Source: Saccopteryx bilineata | Taxonomy: Eukaryota; Chordata; Mammalia; Chiroptera; Emballonuridae | Reading direction: 5' to 3' | Length of the DNA: 64,000 nucleotides | Assembly (NCBI RefSeq): GCF_036850765.1 | Contig: NC_089495.1 | Location: 209,672,347-209,736,346 of the forward strand | Shown: positions 53,992 to 64,000 of the stretch, piece by piece | Layout: every line of letters starts with the position of its first letter | How positions within the stretch are numbered: the first letter of the stretch is position 1 | The notes under the pieces: model-generated | Told to the model about the DNA's origin: nothing | The model's input: only the letters and a program-made list of their open reading frames with translations | The model's database searches: none | Program-made: the position numbers and the translations under genes

Positions 53992-54430
53992 GTGTTTTTG
54001 TGGGTTTTATTTATTTATTTATTTATTTATTGTGTTTTTCTGAAGCTGGAAACGGGGAGAGACAGTCAGACAGACTCCCGCATGCGCCCGACCGGGATCC
54101 ACCCGGCACGCCCACCAGGGGCGACGCTCTGCCCACCAGGGGGTGATGCTCTGCCCCTCTGGGGCGTCGCTCTGCTGCGACCAGAGCCACTCTAGCGCCT
54201 GGGGCAGAGGCCAAGGAGCCATCCCCAGCGCCCGGGCCATCTTTGCTCCAATGGAGCCTTGGCTGCGGGAGGGGAAGAGAGAGACAGAGAGGAAGGAGAG
54301 GGGGAGGGGTGGAGAAGCAAATGGCTGCCTCTCCTATGTGCCCTGGCTGGGAATCGAACCTGGGTTCCCTGCACGCCAGGCCGACGCTTTACCGCTGAGC
54401 CAACCGGCCAGGGCCTGTTTTTGTGTTTTA
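53992..54430 (-). mobile_element. Long tRNA-derived SINE
   Basis: The body is about 54011-54414, flanked by TGTTTTTGTGGGTTTTATT-like and TGTTTTTGTGTTTTAATT sequence, with a (TTTA)n run at its tail end. It has a local repeat of GCCCACCAGGGGGTGATGCT-type words near 54109-54152. Confidence 0.9.
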
Positions 54431-54454
54431 ATTAAGGTGAAATTCCTACAATCT

Positions 54455-54841
54455 AAAATGAAACCATGGCCCTGGTCAGTGGCTCAGTGGATAGAGCGTC
54501 CACCTGGCATATGGACGTCCTGGGTTTGATTCTTAGTCAGGTCACATAAGAGAAGTGACCCTCTGCCTCTCCCCCTCTCCCTCTCCCTCCCTCTCTTCTC
54601 TCTCTTCCCACCCCTGCAGCCAGTGGCTCGATTGGTTCAAGCATGGCCCTGGGCACTGAGGATAGATCCGTTGGAGCACATAAGCCTCAGGTGCTAAAAA
54701 TAGCTCCATACTTGAGCATCAGCCCCAGATGGGGAAGCAGGGTGGGTCCTAGTTGGAGCACGTGCAGGAGGAGTCTGTCTCTCTATCTTGCCTCTTCTCA
54801 CCTAAAAAAATAAAAAAATTAAATAAATAAAATGAAACCAT
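54455..54841 (+). mobile_element. Older long tRNA-derived SINE
   Basis: The body is 54468-54828. Target copies AAAATGAAACCAT are at 54455-54467 and 54829-54841. The head GGCCCTGGTCAGTGGCTCAG differs from the two preceding copies, suggesting another subfamily. Confidence 0.92.
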
Positions 54842-55635
54842 TTAAAAGTGAACAATTCGGTTGCATGGAGCACAATCACCATGGTGTGCAACCACCCCCT
54901 CCATCTTGTTCCTGAACATTCCCATCATTCTAAAAGGGGGCCCGTAACCATGAAGCACTCACTCCGCGCCCCCCTCCACCTCTCCCAACCCCTGGCCACC
55001 CCGATCTGCTTTGGTCTTGATAAATTTACCAGTTCTAGAGCTTTCCTACAAACAGAACCCTACCCTACGGGTCCCCGGTGTCTGGCTCCTCTCACTCCAC
55101 ATTCCCTCCCCTGCCCCAGGCTCGTCCACTCCACCCCCCCCCCAGGCTCATTCCTATGGCAACCTCTGTCTGTACCTCCCTCCGGCCGAAGGCCCAGGGA
55201 GCGCTCCAGGGTCCCAGGGTCCGGACGGACCACAGTCCCTCCATCGATGCGTCCACGACGGACGCGGGCAGTTCCCACCCGTGGCTGCGGCGAGAGGTGC
55301 GTCTGTGGCCCTCGGGCGGGTGGGTCTGGGTGTCTGTGTTCAATTACTTGGGGCGTCTTGCTCGGCTCGAAGACCCCTTTCCTCCCCCCTGCTGTGGAGC
55401 TTCTTACAGGACGACTTGAATTGAGTGTCCACCGAGCGAGCGAGCGAGCGGCAGGTGTTGGCTCAGCCCGCCTGATCTGGAGCGTTCCGTGGGACGGGTT
55501 CCGTGGGGCGTACAGCCCCGTGACCCCAGACCCCAGCACAGGGCCTCCCCACGCCCAGCGGGGCGCCCTCCGGCCCCCCAGACGTCCAGGTTCTGCCGCA
55601 GCAGCGACCGCCCTCCCTCCGTCTGGGGACACCCC
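54842..55635. other. Gap region, no gene recognised
   Basis: Unique sequence with a GAGCGAGCGAGCG run near 55435-55448. The plus-strand open frame entering the next array is sustained by the repeat and is not a gene. Confidence 0.5.
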
Positions 55636-56420
55636 GATTCACCCCCACGCTGTCACCTTCTCAGCTGAGCAGAGCCCTGGGCCGCTCCGGTTCACCCCCA
55701 CACTGTCACCTTCTCAGCTGGGCAGAGCCCGGGGCCGCTCCGGTTCACCCCCACACTGTCACCTTCTCAGCTGGGCAGAGCCCGGGGCCGCTCCGGTTCA
55801 CCCCCACACTGTCACCTTCTCAGCTGGGCAGAGCCCGGGGCCGCTCCGGTTCACCCCCACACTGTCACCTTCTCAGCTGGGCAGAGCCCGGGGCTGCTCC
55901 GGTTCACCCCCACACTGTCACCTTCTCAGCTGGGCAGAGCCCGGGGCTGCTCCGGTTCACCCCCACACTGTCACCTTCTCAGCTGGGCAGAGCCCGGGGC
56001 CGCTCCGGTTCACCCCCACACTGTCACCTTCTCAGCTGGGCAGAGCCCGGGGCCGCTCCGGTTCACCCCCACACTGTCACCTTCTCAGCTGGGCAGAGCC
56101 CGGGGCTGCTCCGGTTCACCCCCACACTGTCACCTTCTCAGCTGGACAGAGCCCGGGGCTGCTCCGGTTCACCCCCACACTGTCACCTTCTCAGCTGGGC
56201 AGAGCCCGGGGCCGCTCCGGTTCACCCCCACACTGTCACCTTCTCAGCTGGGCAGAGCCCGGGGCCGCTCCGGTTCACCCCCACACTGTCACCTTCTCAG
56301 CTGGACAGAGCCCGGGGCTGCTCCGGTTCACCCCCACACTGTCACCTTCTCAGCTGGACAGAGCCCGGGGCTGCTCCGGTTCACCCCCACACTGTCACCT
56401 TCTCAGCTGGGCAGAGCCCA
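55636..56420. repeat. 53-bp minisatellite
   Basis: About 15 units with CACCCCCACACTGTCACCTT, CTCAGCTGGGCAGAGCCCGG and a CCGCTCCGG or TGCTCCGG variant. The very low divergence indicates recent expansion. Confidence 0.97.
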
Positions 56421-57969
56421 GGGCCGCGGGCAGAAGGACGCAGTTGTTTACCCACGCATCCGGCCCCCTGCGCCCTGGGGCATTCCTGCCACGAATAATA
56501 CGTCTGAAATGTCCACGAGGGGCCTGTTGCCTCTCTTCTGTCCTGCTGGGAAGGACAACTCAGGAGGGCAGAAACCACACTGCCCTGTCCCTGAGGCCCT
56601 GCCTGGGCCGCACGCGGGCACCTGCAGGTCAGCCTGGCCTCAGCAGGGGGGCAGGAGTGAACCGAGGGGCGTTTCTGGTGCCACCACCTGGACACCCCCC
56701 CTCCAGGTCTGAGCCGAGGGCCACCAGCTCCACCCTGGTCTCAGCACCCACCAGAGCACCAGGGAGGGAGCCGGGTGTCCACCTCTGGAGAAAGCTTTCT
56801 AGTGGGATGAGTGGACACGTCCACATTCCAGGGAGGTGAGCAGGACCGGGTGCCCCCCTCAGACGGGGGCTGGAATCCACCCAGTGGGAGTCACTCTCCG
56901 AACCTCTATTAATGTCCCCACAGGGAGGAAGGGGCTCCTTGGCTTTTACTTTAGAGGTGGAGGTGTGTGGACACCTCCCTTCATGAACCCAGTGCTGGGG
57001 AGTGGCCAGGTGGCCTGGGGGACAGGTCGCTGACCTGGAGAGCCGGTGGGAGCTCCGGGGAGCAGGGGGTCCCGGGGCGGGGGTCCCGGGGCGGGGGTCC
57101 GAGGCTCTGGGACCCTGCCCGGCTGGCTGGAGCCGAGGGCCGAGGCTGTGTGGTCCGTCGCAGCCCCCCTGTCACCCTCCCAAACACGCAGTTACATAAA
57201 CGGCGATAGCACTTCATAAACATTTTTCTAACATGCGAATGTTTGACGTGAATTTCAGCTATTTCAGAACTAATAAACAATTGTCAATGTCATGCGGTCG
57301 GGGAGCAGAACCCACAGAGCTTCAGGGAAGATCAAAGGCAGAACTGAAGGGGCCTCTGGGGGGAGGGGGAAGAGCCCCTCCAGGTCCCTGGAAGGCGGCT
57401 GAGTCCAGTTTGCCACGCAGGCGCCCCCGGGGCTCGGCGGACAGGCTTGGAGATGCTTCTTAGGACGCACGGTGCTGTGAGGTCTGTGCCCCCGCCCGCG
57501 AGGGTGTCTGGGCGGGGTGCACACCGGGGCGGGGTCGGAGCTGGTCCGTGAGCATCCCTGAGCTGCTGGGTGCCTGTCCCGCTGACGACTTCAGAGCCCA
57601 AGGGGACCACCCCGCCACGAGCCTCAGAAGATGTGTCCTGTGTCCGTGTCCGTGTGAAGCCCTGGGTGTCGGGACACCTGAGCACACGTCCCAGTCGGCC
57701 ACCAGCCCAGAGGGTCTGGGCTGTCAGCTCTGGTTTTCCTAAGTGTCACGGGTCACCGGCTGTGCGCTGGGTCTGGGAGCAGGTGTGGGGGGGTGTCGGT
57801 GATGCCCACAGTTCCCCCCAAGGGCAGCTACAGCCCTGGAGCTCAGAGCCCGGGAATCTGAGGGGACCGGTGGGGTGTGCAGGGCAGGTGTGCAGGGCGC
57901 TTGGAAACACCGGGACCCCATGTTTACGGGGGGGGGGCAGCGTAGGAGAAGCAGGAGCAGTACCTGTGT
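56421..57969. other. Gap region, no gene recognised
   Basis: Mostly unique, with a short AT-rich patch at about 57180-57290 (CATAAACATTTTTCTAACAT). No exon is supported. Confidence 0.5.
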
Positions 57970-59215
57970 GCACGTGAGCCCTGGGGACGGACCCCTCTCC
58001 CCTCTGTGACCCCTCTCCCCTCTGTGCCCGTGAGCCCTGGGGATGGACCCCTCTCCCCTCTGTGACCCCTCTCCCTTCTGTGCCCGTGAGCCCTGGGGAG
58101 ACAGGACAGGATGGGACGGACCCCTCTCCTTTCTGTGCCCGTGAGCCCTGGGGACGGGATGGGACGGACCCCTCTCCCCTCTGTGCCCGTGAGCCCTGGG
58201 GAGACAGGACGGGATGGGACGGACCCCTCTCCCCTCTGTGCCCGTGAGCCCTGGGGACGGGATGGGACGGACCCCTCTGCCCTCTGTGCCCATGAGCCCT
58301 GGGGAGACGGGACGGGATGGGACGGACCCCTCTCCCCTCTGTGCCTGTGAGCCCTGGGGACGGGATGGGACGGACCCCTCTCCCCTCTGTGCCCGTGAGC
58401 CCTGGGGAGACAGGACGGACCCCTCTGCCCTCTGTGCCCGTGAGCCCTGGGGAGACGGGACGGGACCCTCTCCCCTCTGTGCCCGTGAGCCCTGGGGACA
58501 CGGGACGGGACCCCTCTGCCCTCTGTGCCCGTGAGCCCTGGGGACACGGGACGGACCCCTCTCCCCTCTGTGCCCGTGAGCCCTGGGGAGACGGGACGGA
58601 CCCCTCTGCCCTCTGTGCCCGTGAGCCCTGGGGACACGGGACGGACCCCTCTCCCCTCTGTGCCCGTGAGCCCTGGGGACACGGGACGGGACCCCTCTCC
58701 CCTCTGTGCCCGTGAGCCCTGGGGACACGGGACGGACCCTTCTGCCCTCTGTGCCCGTGAGCCCTGGGGACACGGGACGGACCCCTCTGCCCTCTGTGCC
58801 CGTGAGCCCTGAGGAGACGGGACGGACCCCTCTCCCCTCTGTGCCCATGAGCCCTGGGGACACGGGACGGACCCCTCTCCCCTCTGTGCCCGTGAGCCCT
58901 GAGGAGACGGGATGGACCCCTCTGCCCTCTGTGCCTGTGAGCCCTGGGGACACGGGACGGACCCCTCTCCCCTCTGTGCCCGTGAGCCCTGGGGAGACGG
59001 GACGGACCCCTCTGCCCTCTGTGCCCGTGAGCCCTGGGGACACGGGACGGACCCCTCTCCCCTCTGTGCCCGTGAGCCCTGGGGACACGGGACGGACCCC
59101 TCTGCCCTCTGTGCCCGTGAGCCCTGGGGACACGGGACGGACCCCTCTGCCCTCTGTGCCCGTGAGCCCTGGGGACACGGGACGGACCCCTCTCCCCTCT
59201 GTGCCCGTGCAGCCC
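57970..59215. repeat. 45-46-bp minisatellite
   Basis: About 27 units containing CTCTGTGCCCGTGAGCCCTG and GGGGACACGGGACGGACCCC. Variants are CTCCCCTCTG or CTGCCCTCTG and an inserted GGGATGGGACG in the left third. Open frames of 500-790 codons on the minus strand come from it. Confidence 0.97.
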
Positions 59216-60271
59216 TGGGCTGGGCTGAACCAACGGAAGAGAGGATGAATGAAGGAGGGAAGAGGGAAGGAGGCCTTTGGCTGTGCCCACCTGGCTCCTG
59301 GTGCCTGGTGGTCAGTGGGAGGGCTGCACTGCTGTCCCTGGTCATCCCCAGCTGTCTCCCTGCAGTCTGTTCCCAGCACCACCGCAGAGGGTCCCTGTGA
59401 ACAGCACAGAGTGTCCCTTGAATCCTCAAACCCACCGCAGCCCCTACTTGACAAGTCTGGCCCCCTCCCCGCTCCCCGGCCAGTGCTCGGCCAGTGCAGC
59501 GGCCAGTCTGCTATTCTCCACATTTCCTCCTGTCCTGCCCCCTCCAATGCTGCTCGGGAGGGGGGGCTCTGCCTCCTCCACGGGGTCTTCGCAGAACTCA
59601 GCAGGAACGCAGACCTAAGGTGTGGAGGTCGATGAACGCCGTCTGGTAGCTTGGTTTTGACACCAAGTGGACCATCCATGAGACGTCCCCATGTGGTCAG
59701 GCCCCTGCGTGTCCGAGCCCCCGCCCCACTGACAGCCTTGGAGGGCTTCTCTGGAGTGACAAGCAGGGCTGTGATCACCCAAGGTCCAGAGAGGCTGAGA
59801 GATTGCCCAAGGCCACACAGCTGGGGTTGCTCGGAGCTGCGGATTGAACTTGTGTGGTGGCCGTGGGTCCCTGTTCCTAACCAGCCTGCACCCGCCCCTC
59901 CCAGTGACACGGCCCGTGTAGGTATGGGCTCGTCCGTCCAGGTCTCACCCCGGTTGTCTGGGGGGATCCGTGGAGCCAGGGCCAGTGATCTGGACACACC
60001 ACTGTCCAGTTGCTGGCCTGTGGATGAGGTACACGCCGGGGCCCGGAATGCAGGTCTTGTTGAAGGAATGTGGGAGCAGAGCAGGTGTTTCCCTGGAGGC
60101 CCTGGCGTGAGCGTCTCCACTCATTCACCCCTTCAAGCATCATCCGTCCCTGCTGTGAGCCCCTCTGTCCATCTCAGTGTGTGTGGGGACAACAGGGCCC
60201 GCTTTCTGGAGCCTGGGGCCGGCCGGGGCCCTGGGGAAGCCACTGCCCCCTCAGAGGGAGTGGGACTCATG
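59216..60271. other. Gap region, no gene recognised
   Basis: Unique sequence between the array and the second hAT element. No exon is supported. Confidence 0.5.
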
Positions 60272-60618
60272 CTCTAGTGCAGGGGTCCCCAAACTTTTTA
60301 CACAGGGGGCCAGTTCACTGTCCCTCAGACTGTTGGAGGGCCGGACTATAAAAAAAACTATGAACAAATCCCTATGCACACTGCACATATCTTATTTTAA
60401 AGTAAAAAAACAAAACGGGAACAAATACAATATTTAAAATAAAGAACAAGTAAATTTAAATCAACAAACTGACCAGTATTTCAATGGGAACTATGCTCCT
60501 CTCACTGACCACCAATGAAAGAGGTGCCCCTTCCGGAAGTGCGGCGGGGGCCGGATAAATGGCCTCAGGGGGCTGCATGCGGCCAGCGGGCCGTAGTTTG
60601 GGGACCCCTGCTCTAGTG
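60272..60618. mobile_element. Non-autonomous hAT-type MITE, copy 2
   Basis: The element spans 60280-60610, with termini CAGGGGTCCCCAAACT and GTTTGGGGACCCCTG. Perfect 8-base target duplication CTCTAGTG is at 60272-60279 and 60611-60618. It is inverted relative to the copy at 6066-6413 and closely similar to it. Confidence 0.96.
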
Positions 60619-62269
60619 GCTCCTGGCAGGGGCCTCTCTGGGCCCATCCACCTCCTCCCTTCCTTCCCCTCGGACCACCGCTCAGAAAGGCAGACCCAGG
60701 AGGGGATTAAGTGGCTCCCTGTCCTTATCAGCCAGGCCCCCAGCTGCCCGGCCGTGTTCTCATCGGAAGATGTGAGTCTCCCCCCCTCCGGGCTGCTGGC
60801 TCCCCGCCAGGTCCCGTTCCTGTCCCCCCCCCCACACACACACCGTGGGCATCAGCAGACACCTCTGCCTGGCAGCAGAGACGGGCACAGCCTCACCCCG
60901 GCTGGGTGGCCGGCGCTCTGGAGTGTCCGCCCAGTGGCTGCCTGGAACACCCGTCCTGTCACGGGCAGGGGCTGTGCCCAGGGATCCGGGAGCCTGGGGT
61001 TCTGTCCAGAGAGGCCCCATTTCCAAATACTGGCTCAGCCTCCTCGTTGGGGTGAAGACTAGTCACAGGGGCTCGGTAGGCTGGGGTTGGGGTCAGCGAG
61101 GTGCTGTCCCCTCCTGCCCCACTGAGCGTCGTGAGGGACCTGGGGGGCTCTCTCCCTCCTCTCCTAACCCTCCAGGGAGGGGAGTGGGCACTAGGTCTCG
61201 TCCCACCTGCTCCTTGGAGTCGGGTGTGGCCCTCTGGCCCCCGAGCCACAATCTGCCCCCTGCAGACGGCACGGGCACGGACCACAGGCTGGGTCATACT
61301 CAGCACACTCGTCCACGTGGTCACTCAGGCGTGAGCGAAGGTGCGTGAGCATCTCCAGCGTAACGGGACCCCACCCCGCCCCGCCCCGCCCCACCCACCC
61401 ACAAGGGGTGTCCTGCCTGTCTCCAGGCACCCCGGGAGGCGGGGCCGGGCTCTCGTTGGCCCCATCTGCTCTCGAAAGAGGGGGCCCGTGGTGAGCCACC
61501 TCTCAGGGCGGCTGGGAGAGAGGGGCCCAGCCGTGGGGCCAGTGCACCTCCTGCCCCCCCAGCACCCGTGCTCTGGGCCCTGCAGGGGGCTCCCAGCACC
61601 CACGTCTGCCCCCAGTGGGCTCCACCGGCCGCCTGAGCCTCCTCTCAGGGAAACCCTGCCCTTTGGTTTATGGCTGTTTTTCTTTTTCCCACAGGGACCT
61701 TTGCACCGGGATCCCCGCGCGCCGGCCTGGGGCAGCCGTCCCCAAGGCCATCCACTCCTGTGTGCCCCGCTCGGGGCGGGCCGCCCCTTTCCCTACCACT
61801 CAGCTCAGCGGGCTCTTCCCCGTCCCACCCTGAGGCCTGGCCGGCAAGGGTCCAGGCCACGTGTGGACTGTTGTCGACAGCCCGTGTCCCGAACTGTGTA
61901 GACAACTCCACACAGGTGGGAGTGAGCTGTCACTGGGGATGGCAGGGGACAGCCTGTGAGTGGCCACTGCCTGGAGGGCCGAGCGTACGGATCTGGGGAG
62001 CCCCGGAGCCCTTGGGGGGGGGACAGAGCGAGCAGCAGCGGGCAGGGTGGGCCAAGAAGGGGGGAGAGGCTTCAGGGTCACTTGGGAGGCAGACCCAGGA
62101 CCGATGGGGGTTGTTTGGGGGACATCAAGGTCGACCCTGAGATCCCAGGGGACTCATGAGTCTGGCTGCCTGTACTGGGGTGCTGGCGGAGGCAGGGCGG
62201 GGTGACGGCTCTTCCAGACCCCTGGCTCCCCGGGACTCCCGGGGAGACCCTGCGCTGTTCACTTCTTTC
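60619..62269. other. Gap region, no gene recognised
   Basis: GC-rich unique sequence with a CCCCGCC run near 61374-61395. No exon is supported. Confidence 0.5.
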
Positions 62270-62302
62270 TTTCTTTTCTTCTTCTTCTTCTTTTTTTTTT
62301 TG

Positions 62303-62540
62303 CTCTGAGCTGGATTTAACTGTAAAGAGCCATAAATTACAAATCTGGAAAAACATCCCTTGTCCCCACAAAGGACGCGGCTGTCCCCCCGATGACGAAT
62401 GGCTCCGAATTAGCGTGATTTAGTATTTATAACTTCCGTGGACAGAGCTTACAGACGTTCCTGGGAAATCCTGCCGGCCTGCGGGTATTTTTAGCACCCA
62501 TTGTCTGTCCTGCAGAGGTTTTTCTGGACAGACGGATGGA
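62303..62540. promoter_or_regulatory. Candidate conserved non-coding element
   Basis: An AT-richer island in GC-rich flanks. Words include CCATAAATTAC (62330-62340), GAATTAGCGTGATTTAG (62407-62423), TTCCTGGGAA (62458-62467, a STAT-type spaced palindrome), GGTATTTTTAGC (62484-62495, one base off a MEF2 site) and CCATTGT (62498-62504, SOX-like). No coding potential is seen. Confidence 0.35.
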
Positions 62541-63189
62541 CATCTCTCTGAGGAGGGAGTCTGAGCTGGTCTGGGTCTCCCGGGGAGCAGGGAGCCCATG
62601 GGGCCGGCCTCTGTCTATCCCTGCAGGATGGGAGAGGGGAGAGGGCCAGGCCCTCGCTGGACTAGTCTCTCCGCTGAACCCCTGAGCTGAGAGCAGGCGG
62701 GATGGGGGGGTGGGGGTGGGAGGGAGGCGCAGGCAGCCCCCATGTGGTTAGGGAGGCGGCAGGCAGTATGTGAGGGCTGGGGAGGGGGACGGAGCAGCAG
62801 CTGAGCCCCCCAGGAGAGTGGGAGGCTCCATCCTGGGTAGGAGCCGTGCGAGGGGGCAGGAGGGGAGGTGGGGTGGGCCCGGGCATCTCCGGGATCTGTG
62901 AGCCGCCTCCCTCCTCCTGGCTTCCCAAGGGTGGCACCCCGTTCTGCGGGCACACAGCGAGGGCCCGGGAGGGGGCTCCTTCTTCGTCCCAGAGCCAGGC
63001 CGGGCCTGTTGACCGAGGCGGGTCGCTCGGTGGATGAGAAGCAGAGACTGGGCGCTGGGGTCTTCAGCCTGCGTTTTCTCCGGTGGCCGGAGCACTGGGT
63101 GGTCCCTGTGAAGGTCTTCGAGGACACAGACAGGGGAGAGCCCAGGCGGCCAGGGCTGCCTCCAGGGCCGGGGGTCTGCACCGGCGTCC
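62541..63189. other. Gap region, no gene recognised
   Basis: GC-rich unique sequence. No exon is supported. Confidence 0.5.
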
Positions 63190-63357
63190 TGGAGTGACCC
63201 CTTGCTCAAGCCAAGCCAGCGACGTTGGGGTTATGTCGATGGTCTCACTCTCAAGCCAGAGACTCCGTGCTCAAGCCGGCGACCTCGGGGTTTTGAACCT
63301 GGGTCCTCTGCGTCCCAGGTTGACGCTCTGTCCACTGCGCCACACTGCCGGGTCAGG
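63190..63357 (-). mobile_element. Truncated tRNA-derived SINE
   Basis: The head at the right end (minus-strand GCCTGACCCGGCAGTGTGGC) and a body similar to the SINE at 5472-5760, including GGTTTTGAACCTGGGTCCTC. The tail side is missing and no target duplication was found. Confidence 0.8.
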
Positions 63358-63774
63358 CCGGGATAAACATTTTCTGTGTTTGGTTTCAAAGCATCAGGAC
63401 AAGTCATTGCATTCTCCCTCGTGCCCCAGGCTCTGCCCCTACACAGCCAGCTCGCGGGCTCTCTGCCCACGGGAAACCAGGCACAGCAGGCTGACCCGCT
63501 CGGAGGCACCTGGGACTCAGGCCTGGACCCGGTCAGGCCGCGAAGCCCTAAGTGCCCCCGATAGTGCCCGTCAACTCTGCCAGTCACGGACCCCCATGTT
63601 CTCTCCCCAAGAGCGGCAGACTCGCCTAGTGTGGCCCCGATGCGTGGGTTTGGGGACCCTGTCCACTGCTCCGAGACCCCCGGCCGCCGCCTCCGCCCGG
63701 GCCTGGCTGTGAATTCCCTGAGGACCCTCACAGAGGGGCTGGCGTGACTCTAAGTGTCTCTCGGCCCGAGAGTG
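63358..63774. other. Gap region, no gene recognised
   Basis: Unique sequence. No GATA5 exon is seen. Confidence 0.5.
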
Positions 63775-63855
63775 CGTTCGAGAGGCTTTATGGGAGTATT
63801 TAAATGTCCCCTCTCATTCATAAAATAAACAGGGAGATTTATGTGCGGGTGGCTG
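63775..63855. promoter_or_regulatory. Candidate AT-rich regulatory cluster
   Basis: Within 80 bases: TTTATG (63787-63792), TATTTAAAT (63797-63805), CATAAAATAAACAG (63819-63832) and ATTTATG (63837-63843). These resemble CDX/HOX and forkhead sites. It lies on the GATA5 side of the gap. Confidence 0.3.
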
Positions 63856-64000
63856 TGAGCTCCTGCAGGCGCTGCGCAGACCCGGGGCCGCAGCGCAGGA
63901 CACGCTCAGAACCTGACTGAGGGGGGGTGCTCCCGAGTGACGTGCGGGCAGGAAGCGGCTGGATCTAACAGGCTAGTTTGGAGGGCTGCCGGCCAGGCTG

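Noticed and set aside
48913..54841. tRNA-like A- and B-box sequences
   Set aside because: They are the heads of SINEs with tails and target duplications, not tRNA genes.
54848..56839. 663-codon plus-strand open frame
   Set aside because: Kept open by the 53-bp array; no recognisable domain at either end.
57739..60120. 793-codon minus-strand open frame and its companions of about 500 codons
   Set aside because: They are sustained by the 45-46-bp array in all minus frames; the peptide is a simple repeat with no flanking gene structure.
60000..64000. Possible GATA5 exons at the right edge
   Set aside because: I looked for the paired zinc-finger coding pattern (CNACGLY) on both strands and did not find it; GATA5 probably starts beyond the window.

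Overview
The window is vertebrate nuclear DNA, most likely from a bat. The genes are mammalian with GT-AG (once GC-AG) introns. The interspersed repeats include many tRNA-headed SINEs of the kind I associate with bats (Ves/Rhin-like, named from memory), two non-autonomous hAT elements, L1 remnants and one solo LTR. Gene order and orientation match the human 20q13.33 block LAMA5(-) RPS21(+) CABLES2(-) RBBP8NL(-), with GATA5 expected beyond the right edge. The region is GC-rich and unusually full of minisatellites, as expected of subtelomeric mammalian DNA.

Layout. 1-1.3 kb: first coding exon of LAMA5 on the minus strand with its CpG-rich promoter. 1.3-14 kb: intergenic, holding a 39-bp minisatellite, a SINE, a 168-bp inverted duplication around a hAT MITE, a CA compound microsatellite and a solo LTR. 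14.0-15.4 kb: complete RPS21 (83 aa, five coding exons). 15.5-27.3 kb: complete CABLES2 (10 coding exons, 482 aa as assembled here), tail-to-tail with RPS21. 28.4-39 kb: RBBP8NL (13 coding exons, 655 aa as assembled; last exon tentative), with a possible first exon and promoter near 45.4-45.8 kb. 39-64 kb: RBBP8NL 5' region and the gap toward GATA5, with no protein gene recognised. It holds GT-rich, 97-bp, 53-bp and 45-bp arrays, nested SINE-in-L1 insertions, a second hAT copy, and three short segments that look like cis-regulatory elements, including a cluster of GATA sites at 47.4-47.6 kb.

The most unusual feature is shared by CABLES2 and RBBP8NL: several intronic minisatellites begin at, or within about 30 bases of, a 5' splice site. 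In two cases the repeated unit contains the splice site itself. CABLES2 exon 3 has its last 23 coding bases plus the donor repeated nine more times downstream. The donor of RBBP8NL coding exon 1 is repeated about 22 times. Most long open frames in the window are by-products of these arrays and are not genes.

All assignments were made by reading the sequence and comparing with family knowledge from memory; no database search was run.
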